25,022 nt of DNA from JBBRHH01 sp038222915 (GTDB taxonomy: Bacteria; Planctomycetota; Phycisphaerae; Tepidisphaerales; Tepidisphaeraceae): the NCBI GenBank assembly GCA_038222915.1, contig JBBRHH010000011.1, forward strand, positions 1 to 25,022. Direction: 5' to 3'. The stretch's first letter is position 1; each line of letters opens with the position of its first letter. The notes below the pieces were generated by a model, which saw nothing but the letters and a program-made list of their open reading frames with translations, had not been told where the DNA came from and made no database searches. Both the position numbers and the translations under genes were made by a program. Below are positions 15,157 through 22,779 of the stretch, piece after piece.

Positions 15157-15363
15157 AATCTTTTGCAGCGACCACTGACCGTCAGATGGCGATTTTTATT
15201 GGCGACAACTTGTGCCGATTCGTCTAGCATTCCGAGGTGACTGGCCTGGAATAAGCCGATGTGGCGTCTCGACTTGCGGACAGCTTGCTGCGCGCGAACT
15301 GAGGATGCTTCGACGCCTCGTTTCATATGTTCCTGGCCAATCGCACCAGACCAAAGGACCAAC
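15157..15363 (+). other. 207-bp leader region with nested stem-loop
   Basis: The gap before the glutaminase-like gene holds GGCGTC (15263-15268) pairing with GACGCC (15312-15317). Nested inside is a smaller stem: GCG at 15276-15278 and CAG at 15281-15283 pair with CTG-CGC at 15288-15293 around a CTTG tetraloop. This could be a structured 5' leader. AAAGGA precedes the ATG at 15364. I match it to no known riboswitch and see no coding sequence. Confidence 0.3.
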
Positions 15364-17949
15364 ATGCACCATGCATTTCACTCATCGCTCATCGTTGCGG
15401 TCATGCTTCTCACCGCAGCCCAAATCCTCGCCGCCGAGCTCTCCCCGCCCCCGCGACCGCCGATGACTCCCCTCATCATCCACAACCCCTACTTCGGCCT
15501 CTGGTCCCCTTCCGACAAACTCAACGAATCCACCACCAAGCATTGGACCGACAAAGACCAGCGTCTGGTAGGCCTTATCCGCATCGACGGCAAAGTCTTC
15601 CGTGTCATCGGAAAATCGCCGGCCGACGCCGCCCCGCTCCCGCAAACTTCCCTGAAAGTTTTACCTACCCGTACCGTCTACTCCTTCGCCAACGACCAGA
15701 TCACCCTGACCCTCACCTTCCTCACGCCCGTCCTCCCCGACGACATCGAAGTCCTCGCGCGCCCTCTCAGCTACGTCGTCTGGGACGTCACCTCCGCCGA
15801 CGCCAAGCCTCACGAAGTCGCCGTCTTCCTCGGCCTCGGCGGTGAAGTTGCCGTCAACACACCCGAGCAACCCGTCGCCGCAGCCCGCGAAAAACTCGAC
15901 GGCCTCGTCGCCGCCAAAGTCGGCACCGTCGGCCAGAAGGTCCTCTCCAGCGCCGGCGACGATTGGCGCATCGACTGGGGCTATGCCTGGATCGCCGCAC
16001 CCGCCGCCAACGCCAGCGTCGCCACCGGCGCAGAGGATGCTCTGATCAAATCATTCACAACCGACGGCAAACTGCCCGCTACCGACGATGCCGGGCCCAA
16101 ACCCGCGCGCAATGAAATCATCGCAACAGCCCAGTCCCTCGGCGCTATCACCGCCGCTACCTCCGCCTATCAGATGGTCGCCTACGACGAGCAGTATTCC
16201 CTGCAGTACATGCGGAAGAACCTCAAGCCCTACTGGCGTCACGCCGGCGCAGGCCCAGCCGATCTTTTCAAATCCGCCGTCGCTGATCTCCCCTCCCTCA
16301 CCACCCGCAGCGCCGCCTTCGACAAGGAAATGATCACCGACGCAACCCGCCTCGGCGGCGAAAAATACGCTTACATCTGTGCCCTCGCCTATCGCCAGGC
16401 CCTCGCCGCCAACGGCCTCGTCTGCGACAAAAACGGCGCGCCCCTCATGATGCCCAAGGAAAACAGCTCCAACGGCTGCATCGCCACCATCGACGTTCAC
16501 TTCCCGATGATCCCCGAGTTCCTCCTCTTCTTCCCATCGCTTGCGAAAGCCACGCTCGTCCCCGCGTTCGACTACAGCGCCTCAGCCGCCTGGCCATACC
16601 CCTACGCCCCCCACGACCTGGGCACGTACCCTCTCGCTAACGGCCAGGTCTACGGCATGGGCGGCTCCGACGCCGATCGCATGCCTGTCGAAGAATCGGG
16701 AAACCTCATCCTCATGGTCGCGGCCGTCGCGCAGGTCGACGGCAACGCCGACTTCGCCTCCAAATGGTGGCCGCAGCTCACTGCATGGGTCGGCTTTCTC
16801 GAGAAGCAGGGCTTCGATCCCGAAAACCAGTTGTGCACCGACGATTTCGCCGGCCACCTCGCCCACAACTCCAACCTCTCCGTCAAAGCCATTCTCGGCA
16901 TCGCCGCGTACGGAAAAATGGCCGAGATGCGCGGCGACAAAGTAGTCGGCGCAAAGTATCGCACCATGGCCAAAGATTTCGCCCGCAAGTGGATGAAGGC
17001 CGCGGACGACGGCGATCACTACCGCCTTGCCTTCGACAAGCCCAACACCTGGAGCCAGAAATACAACCTCGTCTGGGACAAAATCCTCGGCCTCGACACC
17101 TTCCCGCCCGAAGTCGCCGAAAAAGAATTGGCTTTCTACCGGAAGAATCAGAAAACGTTTGGCATCCCCCTCGACTCGCGCCACCCGCAGGCCAAGAGCG
17201 ACTGGGAAGTCTGGACGGCCACTCTCACCAACAAGCGCGAAGACTTCATCGCCATCATTGATCCGCTCTACGACTTCTATTCCCAGGTGCCCGAGCGCCG
17301 CGCCATGGTCGACTGGTACAACGCCGAGAACGGTCACATGATCGGCTTCACCGCCCGCTCCGTCGTCGGCGGCGTCTTCCTCCCCTTCCTGTACGATGCC
17401 GACCTCTGGAAAAAATGGGCCGGCCGCGACAAGGCAAATCCGAAAACCCACATCTGGGCCGCCCAGCCCTCGATCCCCCAAACCAAACCCGTCGTCCCTC
17501 CCGCCTACATTGAGCCTGCCGTGTGGCTGTATACAACCACCAAGCCTGCCGACGGCTGGGAAAAGCCCGCCTTCGACGCCAGCGCCTGGAAAGAAGGCCG
17601 CTCCGGCTTTGGCACCGCCGGAACACCCGGCGCCGACGTCAAGACCAAGTGGGATTCCGCCGACATCTGGCTGCGCCGCGAGATCACCATTCCCGCAACC
17701 GCCAAAGGCGATCTGCTCCTGCTCGTCCATCACGACGACGACACCCAGATCTATCTCGACGGCGCGCTCGCGTTCGATCAGGCAGGCTACACACAACATT
17801 ATGAACCCTTCGAAGTCCTCCCCGCCGCCGAAGGAAAACTCCGCCCCGGCGCAAAAGTGATCGTCGCCATCCACTGCCACCAGGTGTTCGGCGGCCAATA
17901 CATCGACATGGGAATCGGAGAAGTAAAACAGAAGCCGGCAGCGCCGTAA
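15364..17949 (+). CDS. Exported glutaminase A-like (DUF4964/DUF5127/DUF4965/DUF1793) protein with C-terminal jelly-roll-like domain
   Basis: This 861-residue protein has a signal peptide (hydrophobic residues 9-22, cleavage near ILAA) and so acts in the periplasm or outside. The N-terminus, with PLIIHNPYFGLWSPSDKLN, matches the start of the DUF4964/DUF5127 part of the family named after fungal glutaminase A. The middle (about 330-675) holds the DUF4965/DUF1793 alpha-barrel-like part: NGLVCDKNG, YGMGGSDADRMPVEESGN, FAGHLAHNSNLSVKAI and the WYNAENGHMIGFTARSVVGG region. About 700-855 is an extra Trp-rich, beta-sandwich-like region (WLRREI, DDDTQIYLDG) resembling carbohydrate-binding domains. The family name rests on Aspergillus enzymes; bacterial members may act on other substrates, perhaps glycans. 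AAAGGA lies five bases before ATG. An upstream in-frame start at 15259 adds residues before the signal peptide and is unlikely. Confidence 0.82.
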   Translation: MHHAFHSSLIVAVMLLTAAQILAAELSPPPRPPMTPLIIHNPYFGLWSPSDKLNESTTKHWTDKDQRLVGLIRIDGKVFRVIGKSPADAAPLPQTSLKVLPTRTVYSFANDQITLTLTFLTPVLPDDIEVLARPLSYVVWDVTSADAKPHEVAVFLGLGGEVAVNTPEQPVAAAREKLDGLVAAKVGTVGQKVLSSAGDDWRIDWGYAWIAAPAANASVATGAEDALIKSFTTDGKLPATDDAGPKPARNEIIATAQSLGAITAATSAYQMVAYDEQYSLQYMRKNLKPYWRHAGAGPADLFKSAVADLPSLTTRSAAFDKEMITDATRLGGEKYAYICALAYRQALAANGLVCDKNGAPLMMPKENSSNGCIATIDVHFPMIPEFLLFFPSLAKATLVPAFDYSASAAWPYPYAPHDLGTYPLANGQVYGMGGSDADRMPVEESGNLILMVAAVAQVDGNADFASKWWPQLTAWVGFLEKQGFDPENQLCTDDFAGHLAHNSNLSVKAILGIAAYGKMAEMRGDKVVGAKYRTMAKDFARKWMKAADDGDHYRLAFDKPNTWSQKYNLVWDKILGLDTFPPEVAEKELAFYRKNQKTFGIPLDSRHPQAKSDWEVWTATLTNKREDFIAIIDPLYDFYSQVPERRAMVDWYNAENGHMIGFTARSVVGGVFLPFLYDADLWKKWAGRDKANPKTHIWAAQPSIPQTKPVVPPAYIEPAVWLYTTTKPADGWEKPAFDASAWKEGRSGFGTAGTPGADVKTKWDSADIWLRREITIPATAKGDLLLLVHHDDDTQIYLDGALAFDQAGYTQHYEPFEVLPAAEGKLRPGAKVIVAIHCHQVFGGQYIDMGIGEVKQKPAAP

Positions 17950-17955
17950 TGCGTA

Positions 17956-18783
17956 CTATTTCGCGGCGGCCGCAGGCTTGTGCGCCGGCTTCTTCACCGG
18001 AGCCTCAACAATCTTCGTCCAGTGGCGCAGCGTCTCAATCGCCTCTGGCAACATCGCCTCCGCCCCAGGCAGATTCGGAAATCGCGTCCGGTCCCAGCCG
18101 AAATTGACATACCCCGCATACCCAATCCCGCGCAGCCGTTTCAGAAAATCCTCAATCGCCACATCGCCGCTCCCGAGGGGCGCATATCCAGCGCCCGCGG
18201 GCGCGATCTGTGCGTCACGCACCTGGACATAATGAATCCGGCTATTAAGCACCGGCACGCTCAGGGAAGGCTCCTCATTCACCAGCGCCGCATCAAGCAC
18301 ATCCCAGGCCGCCCCAACGGCCGGATGATTCAGCAGATCCAGCATCGACCACATCTCGTGCGCCGTCCGAAACGAAGCCGAATTCTCGACAACAATCCCC
18401 ACCTGCCGCTCGGCCGCAAAATCCGCCAGAGGCCGAAGCCACCGCGCAAGTTGAACCGCCGCTTCCGTCCTCCCCGGCCGAACCGAAGTGCCCAACATTT
18501 TCACCACCGGTGCACCGAGTCGCTGCGCGTTCTCAATAGACAAACGCAGCGCGTCCGCCTGTTCCATGTCCAACCGCTTTTTCCCCGACATCGCCACCGA
18601 CGTCGCAACACATGCGATGTGGATCTTGCCAGACGATAACGCTTGTCCCACCTTCTCCAAATCGGCGAGCGCGGAAGAACCGGCGTCAACTTCGATGCCC
18701 CGATACCCAAATTCGTGGCCGCGGCTGACGATTGTATCGAGGTCCCATTCGGGGCAGGTCCGGGTGCTGAAGGAGAATTTCAT
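17956..18783 (-). CDS. Sugar phosphate isomerase/epimerase-like TIM-barrel protein
   Basis: This 275-residue protein matches the xylose-isomerase-like TIM-barrel family (AP endonuclease family 2 fold): it opens with MKFSFSTRTCPEWDLDTI, and GYRGIEVD at 26-33 follows. Likely metal ligands are Glu133 (VVENS) and Asp161 (AAWDVLD). The strand that usually carries the last Glu in related proteins (recalled as FEWEK) here reads VNFGWDR, with Gly229 in its place, and HVKD is replaced by VQVRD. Metal binding may therefore be altered or lost. A Lys/Pro/Ala-rich tail (262-275) ends the protein. No Shine-Dalgarno is evident. It converges on the glutaminase-like gene with six bases between the stops. Substrate unknown. 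Confidence 0.8.
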   Translation of the reverse strand: MKFSFSTRTCPEWDLDTIVSRGHEFGYRGIEVDAGSSALADLEKVGQALSSGKIHIACVATSVAMSGKKRLDMEQADALRLSIENAQRLGAPVVKMLGTSVRPGRTEAAVQLARWLRPLADFAAERQVGIVVENSASFRTAHEMWSMLDLLNHPAVGAAWDVLDAALVNEEPSLSVPVLNSRIHYVQVRDAQIAPAGAGYAPLGSGDVAIEDFLKRLRGIGYAGYVNFGWDRTRFPNLPGAEAMLPEAIETLRHWTKIVEAPVKKPAHKPAAAAK

Positions 18784-18809
18784 TGGAAAGCATCAAAGAA
18801 CAAACGGCA

Positions 18810-18834
18810 CTAAACTGCTAAACTACGCTATAAT
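18810..18834 (+). promoter_or_regulatory. Consensus -10 with tandem CTAAACT repeats upstream of the DUF433 gene
   Basis: TATAAT (18829-18834, full -10 consensus) lies 27 bases before the DUF433 start. Immediately upstream are two copies of CTAAACT (18810-18816 and 18818-18824), eight bases apart, inside the -35/-10 spacer. The -35 is poor. Placement fits an operator for self-repression, as is common in toxin-antitoxin operons. Confidence 0.4.
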
Positions 18835-18861
18835 ACCGGAGACCTGACGTTGGAGGTATCA

Positions 18862-19194
18862 GTGCAGTTGGAAGATTATTTTGAATTTGAGCCGGACGAA
18901 ATCAAGTTGAAGGGCCATCGCATCTGGATCCAGGACATCTTGCATCCCTATATCTATCGTGAGATGACGGCAGAACAGATCGCCGCCGAACTACCTACGA
19001 TCACGATTGAGCAGGTCTACGCAACAATTCTATACTATCTCCAGAACCGCGAGCGGATCGACAAATATATCGCGGATGGGCTCGAATGGGGGCAGCAGAT
19101 GCGGGAAAAGCAAGCAAGAGAGAACCCCGAATTCATCCTTAAAGTCCAAAAGCTTAGGGCGGAACGCGACGCGCGGCGGCAAGCTGTGTCATGA
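18862..19194 (+). CDS. DUF433 domain protein, probable antitoxin
   Basis: This 110-residue protein carries the DUF433 helix-turn-helix-like domain in its first 75 residues: LKGHRIWIQDI, then EMTAEQIAAELPTITIEQVYATILYYLQNRE. The C-terminal 35 residues are a charged helix (MREKQARENPEF) that could wrap a partner. I chose GTG 18862 because GGAGG lies five bases upstream; TTG 18850 overlaps that site. Its stop overlaps the ATG of the PIN-like gene by four bases (ATGA), indicating translational coupling. In DUF433/DUF5615 pairs the DUF433 protein is generally taken as the antitoxin and DNA-binding repressor; that role here is inference. Confidence 0.82.
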   Translation: MQLEDYFEFEPDEIKLKGHRIWIQDILHPYIYREMTAEQIAAELPTITIEQVYATILYYLQNRERIDKYIADGLEWGQQMREKQARENPEFILKVQKLRAERDARRQAVS

Positions 19195-19559
19195 TCCGCT
19201 ACCTACTGGACGAACATGTTCCGCGAAGTTTGCGACGGGCCCTGAGGCGGGAAGATCCAGCCCTGATCGTCTGGCCAATCGGTAGGCCGTACACGCCCGC
19301 ATTGGGAACACCGGACCCTGGAATACTCGTGTGGTGTGAGAGAAACGACTTCATCATCGTCACAAACAACCGTCGGACGATGCCGGTCCACCTGGCGGAG
19401 CACCTGGCCCAAGGTCACCACGTCCCTGGAATTTTCATTATCGATCCCGACGCAACAATTCCGCAGACAGTTGGCGATCTCGTACTCGTCGCAGGGGCAT
19501 CATTTCACAACGAGTATCAAGACTCGATTCGCTATCTTCCCATTGGTGGAAGCCGCTGA
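19191..19559 (+). CDS. DUF5615 PIN-like protein, probable toxin
   Basis: This 122-residue protein matches DUF5615 PIN-like proteins. It opens with MIRYLLDEHVPRSLRRAL (the LLDE-hVP motif with an acidic pair at Asp7/Glu8). It continues with TPDPGILVWCERNDFIIVTNNRRTMPVHLAEHL, the second conserved block, where some homologs carry Asp instead of Asn after VT. PIN-fold toxins are metal-dependent RNases, but catalysis by this family is not firmly established. The gene starts inside the DUF433 stop (four-base overlap). It converges on pyrG with seven bases between. Together with the upstream gene it forms a typical two-gene toxin-antitoxin-like operon. Confidence 0.82.
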   Translation: MIRYLLDEHVPRSLRRALRREDPALIVWPIGRPYTPALGTPDPGILVWCERNDFIIVTNNRRTMPVHLAEHLAQGHHVPGIFIIDPDATIPQTVGDLVLVAGASFHNEYQDSIRYLPIGGSR

Positions 19560-19566
19560 CTTCCAC

Positions 19567-21312
19567 TCACACCGCCTGCGGCTCGGCGGTGCGGATCTCG
19601 GAATGATCCATCGCCGCCTGCACAAACCCCATAAACATCGGCTGCGGCCGCAGCGGCCGGCTTGTCAGCTCCGGATGCGCCTGCGTCCCCAGGAAAAACG
19701 GGTGCACATCCTGCGACAATTCCAGCACCTGCATGATCGGATAATTCGGCGCCTTGCCGCTGAAAATCATGCCGTACTTCTCGAGCGTGCCGATGTATTT
19801 CGGATCTACTTCATAGCGATGGCGGAAGCGCAGCCGGATTTTTAACGCGTTGTTAAACAGCTTGCTCGCCATCGATCCGGCCCGCAGCTCCACATCCTTC
19901 CCGCCCAGCCGCATGTTGCCGCCAAGCCCTTCAATCTTTTTCTGCTCGGGAAGGATATCGATCACCGCTGCTGAACACCGCGCCTCAAATTCCGTGCTGT
20001 TCGCGTCAGGAATGCCGCACACATTCCGCGCATATTCAATCACCGCCATCTGGAAGCCCAGACACAGTCCCAGGTACGGCACCTTGTTCTCGCGTGCGTA
20101 CCGGATGCACTCGATTTTTCCCTCGGTGCCGCGCACGCCAAACCCGCCCGGCACAATAATGCCATGACAATCGTTTAACCGCCGTGCCACGTTGGCCGGG
20201 TCAATGGCAGTCGTATCGATCCACTTAAATTTCACATCCGTGCCCAGATGCACACTGCAATGCTCCCCGGCCTTGATAATGCTCGCATACGCATCGCGCA
20301 AGGATGTGTATTTTCCCGTCACCGCAATGGTCACTTCCTTCCGCACCTTGCCGATCCGATCGACAAACCAGCGCCACTTCTGCCGTTGCTGATCCTCATT
20401 GCGCTGATCCACCCGATCGTGCAGATCCAGAAGCGTCAAAACCTCCCGATCCATCCCGGCCTCCCGCAGCGCGTCGGGCACAAGGTAAATGCTCTCCAGA
20501 TCATGCATCGAAACCACGCGCCGCATCGGCACGTTCGTATACATCGATATCTTCTGCCGCACTTTCTCGCCAACCGGATTGGCCGCGCGACACGCCACGA
20601 TGCTCGGCATGATGCCCATTTCCATCAACCGCTTGATGCCAAGCTGGGCCGCCTTCGACTTCTGCTCGCCAAGCGCCCCCGGTTCTAAAATGTAAGTGAG
20701 TGCAACGAAACAGGCCGCCCCTTCCCCCTCTTCATAAGCAAGCTGACGGCACGCTTCCAGATAGACCGCGTTCTCATAGTCGCCGACCGTTCCGCCCACC
20801 TCCACAAACACCACATCCGCCTTCGACTTGACGGCCAGTTCTCGCAATTTCAATTTCACTTCCCCGGTCACATGCGGAATCGTCTGTACGTCGCGCCCGA
20901 GATACCCGCCCTCGCGTTCCTTCTTCAAAACCGCTGAAAAAATCTGCCCATTGGTCGTAAAATTCGCGGCCGACAGATCCTGATCCAGCAACCGCTCGTA
21001 TGTCCCCAAATCCATGTCTGTCTCCATGCCGTCATCCAGCACGAAAACCTCGCCATGGCGATATGGATTAAGCGTCCCCGAGTCGATGTTGTAATACCCC
21101 TCCATCTTGATCGGCGAAACCTTCAGCCCCTTGTCCTGCAGCAACTTCGCCAGCGATGAAGAGAATATCCCCTTGCCCAGCCCGCTCATCACGGTACCGA
21201 CGACGAAGATGTACTTCGTCCGCCCCGGCTTATAGCCGTCCGGCATCGGCGTATAAAACTCCGTCTCTTCGTGCGACTGTCCGATCCGCTCCATCAAATC
21301 TTCGTTGCTCAT
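19567..21312 (-). CDS. pyrG: CTP synthase (glutamine-hydrolysing), divergent
   Basis: This 581-residue enzyme converts UTP to CTP using ATP and glutamine. The N-terminal synthetase domain (about 33-305) has the P-loop GTVMSGLGKG (39-48), HGEVFVLDDG and VEVGGTVGDYEN (170-181). The C-terminal class I amidotransferase domain has nucleophile Cys417 in LGLCLGFQ and the His546/Glu548 pair in HPELTS, so glutamine hydrolysis looks intact. Several synthetase motifs differ from the usual bacterial form. KMEGYYNIDSGTLNP replaces KLDPYxNVDPGTMxP, DLGTYER replaces DLGHYER, and KSKAAQLGI (218-226) replaces the UTP/CTP-binding KTKPTQHSV. A 30-residue N-terminal extension precedes the domain. It lies 14 bases after kdsB, which consumes CTP. 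GGGA lies five bases before ATG. Confidence 0.92.
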   Translation of the reverse strand: MSNEDLMERIGQSHEETEFYTPMPDGYKPGRTKYIFVVGTVMSGLGKGIFSSSLAKLLQDKGLKVSPIKMEGYYNIDSGTLNPYRHGEVFVLDDGMETDMDLGTYERLLDQDLSAANFTTNGQIFSAVLKKEREGGYLGRDVQTIPHVTGEVKLKLRELAVKSKADVVFVEVGGTVGDYENAVYLEACRQLAYEEGEGAACFVALTYILEPGALGEQKSKAAQLGIKRLMEMGIMPSIVACRAANPVGEKVRQKISMYTNVPMRRVVSMHDLESIYLVPDALREAGMDREVLTLLDLHDRVDQRNEDQQRQKWRWFVDRIGKVRKEVTIAVTGKYTSLRDAYASIIKAGEHCSVHLGTDVKFKWIDTTAIDPANVARRLNDCHGIIVPGGFGVRGTEGKIECIRYARENKVPYLGLCLGFQMAVIEYARNVCGIPDANSTEFEARCSAAVIDILPEQKKIEGLGGNMRLGGKDVELRAGSMASKLFNNALKIRLRFRHRYEVDPKYIGTLEKYGMIFSGKAPNYPIMQVLELSQDVHPFFLGTQAHPELTSRPLRPQPMFMGFVQAAMDHSEIRTAEPQAV

Positions 21313-21326
21313 AAAAATCCCACTCT

Positions 21327-22076
21327 CTAACTGCCTACAACCGACCGCACGGCGCCTATTCTGCCAACAAATGCCGCGTATTGCTCCGGCGTGTCAATGC
21401 CGTGCGTCCGCCGCTGGGTCTCCAAAACATAAATCGACCGTCCGTGCTCCAGCGCTCTCAACTGTTCCAGTTTCTCGGCCTGTTCGCACGGCGTCGGACG
21501 CCATCCGGCAAATTCCAAAAGAAATGCGCGCCGGTACGCATATATCCCCAGATGCAAATAATAGGTCTGTTCCGGGCCGGCTGTCGCGTCACGCCAGAAC
21601 GGAACCGCCGACCGCGAAAAATACATCGCCCGGCCATCCAGCGCCCGCACCACCTTCACCAGGTTCGGATCGGCCGGATCAACATCGTCCGGAAAACGCG
21701 TGGCCGCCGTCGCCATGTCATCGTCCGACGTTTCCAACCGTTCAATCAGCGCATCAATAATGGCCGGATCAATCTCCGGCTCATCCCCTTGCACATTCAC
21801 AATAATCTCGTCGCTCAGCCCCTCAGCCACTTCGGCGATCCGATCAGTCCCACTCGAATGCGCGGGGTTCGTCAAAACCACCCGCGTCTCAAATCTCGCC
21901 AGGGCTTGAACGATCGTCACATCGTCTGCCGCAACAATGATCTCTCGTACCCGCAGGCACTTACGCGCCTGATCGACGACATGTTGAACCAGCGGCCTGC
22001 CGCTATCAGAAGCGAGCATCTTCCCGGGAAATCGCGTAGACCCCAACCGGGCAGGAATGACAACCGTCGCAGCCAA
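21327..22076 (-). CDS. kdsB: 3-deoxy-manno-octulosonate cytidylyltransferase (CMP-Kdo synthetase)
   Basis: This 249-residue cytosolic enzyme activates Kdo with CTP to form CMP-Kdo for lipopolysaccharide inner core. IPARLGSTRFPGK (7-19) is the nucleotide-binding signature, VQGDEP (95-100) holds the metal-binding Asp98, HLGIYAYR and EKLEQLR are conserved, and HGIDTPEQ near the end supplies the second metal-binding Asp. Length is normal. It starts at TTG 22076 with AGGA six bases upstream; no in-frame ATG precedes the signature. A TTGACA-17-TAGATT promoter lies upstream. pyrG follows after 14 bases, so CTP producer and consumer are co-expressed. Its presence argues for a lipopolysaccharide-type outer membrane. 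Confidence 0.93.
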   Translation of the reverse strand: MAATVVIPARLGSTRFPGKMLASDSGRPLVQHVVDQARKCLRVREIIVAADDVTIVQALARFETRVVLTNPAHSSGTDRIAEVAEGLSDEIIVNVQGDEPEIDPAIIDALIERLETSDDDMATAATRFPDDVDPADPNLVKVVRALDGRAMYFSRSAVPFWRDATAGPEQTYYLHLGIYAYRRAFLLEFAGWRPTPCEQAEKLEQLRALEHGRSIYVLETQRRTHGIDTPEQYAAFVGRIGAVRSVVGS

Positions 22077-22123
22077 AGTCGATCCTCATACACAAAGGTT
22101 TCCCAACTTCAAACTGCGGAGCG

Positions 22124-22152
22124 AATCTACAGGTGGTAGGAAGGGGTGTCAA
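22124..22152 (-). promoter_or_regulatory. Sigma-70-type promoter for kdsB-pyrG
   Basis: On the minus strand TTGACA (22152-22147, full -35 consensus) is followed after 17 bases by TAGATT (22129-22124, four of six to -10). The predicted start near 22117 gives a leader of about 40 bases before TTG 22076. Confidence 0.5.
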
Positions 22153-22242
22153 ATTAAACCTTCCACGCGCCAACTTTACAGCACGTTCTGGAGCGTTCTG
22201 ACGAGAGTTAGGAAAAACCCCTCGCAAAACGAACTCGCCGGC

Positions 22243-22452
22243 TTATCCCGCCCGCCGCGCGATGAGTTTGCGAATTGCGGGCAGAAACTTCACCGGCACC
22301 TCGATCACCGTCGCGCTCCGTTTGCGATATGCCGCCTCGGCCTCGGCAATCGCGTCCGTGTCGCTCTGCTGATCGTAATGAGCAATCAATGCCTCCACCT
22401 TTCTCCGGTCGAAGCCCTTCGGATATCGATTGGGATCTTTGGCTTTCTTCAT
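22243..22452 (-). CDS. Small antitoxin-like protein
   Basis: This 69-residue protein starts MKKAKDPNRYPKGFDRRKVE and ends in VPVKFLPAIRKLIARRAG. I recall similar short proteins (a PNRYPKGW-type start, an IAHYxxQSDxxAIAExEAA middle and a LIARRAG end) encoded next to DUF4258-like toxin genes, where they are taken as antitoxins; this is memory, not a search. Its ATG overlaps the TGA of the upstream toxin-like frame (ATGA), as in coupled pairs. It is intact although its partner is frameshifted. No DNA-binding motif is clear. Confidence 0.65.
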   Translation of the reverse strand: MKKAKDPNRYPKGFDRRKVEALIAHYDQQSDTDAIAEAEAAYRKRSATVIEVPVKFLPAIRKLIARRAG

Positions 22453-22761
22453 TGGGACTTCCGTTTCAGCCGCCGTCGCAGCGCCCGCAACTGCGTGGGA
22501 GGTAAATCGTAGGCTGTGATCACAAAGATACCAGACTCGTCATCGTCTGGTGAATAAAATTACCCGCAAATATCGTCCGGAGCGTGTCTGACCAACCGCA
22601 ATGACGCTGTTGCCCCTCCCCGCGATCTCTTCAAATGGCTTGCGAACAACGTCGGCGGCCTCCCCTTCCTCCACGCCATGGGCGGCGATGTGGGGCAGGC
22701 CCGTGTCCTGATCAATGAAAAATCGAATATGCATCAACGGTTGTGCCGAAACGCCATCCAT
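22449..22761 (-). pseudogene. Frameshifted DUF4258-like toxin gene
   Basis: The first frame encodes MHIRFFIDQDTGLPHIAAHG, then a helix, VAVGQ-like VIAVGQTRSGRYLRVI, and then stops early at 22540 after 73 residues. The next frame continues the same family pattern at once (SPDDDESGIFVITAYDLPP, then LRALRRRLKRKSQ) and stops at 22449, overlapping the antitoxin ATG. Removing one T from the T4 run at 22556-22559 restores one 103-residue protein with RYLRVIYSPDDDE across the join. Similar full-length proteins, as I recall them, are DUF4258/RelE-superfamily-like toxins. The lesion is a true mutation or a sequencing error. ATG 22734 (MHIRFF) is an alternative start. A TATAAC -10-like element lies at 22785-22780 on this strand. 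Confidence 0.75.
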
Positions 22762-22779
22762 ATCTTACTGACCAAGGTT

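Noticed and set aside
16582..17898. Long minus-strand open frame opposite the glutaminase-like gene
   Set aside because: It is a GC-rich frame shadow with Gly/Val/Asp-rich composition and no recognisable domain, while the plus strand encodes a clear family member.
22550..22565. Programmed ribosomal frameshift in the toxin-like gene
   Set aside because: Restoring the frame needs a +1 shift, no standard slippery heptamer or stimulatory structure is visible, and the short T-run fits an indel or read error better.
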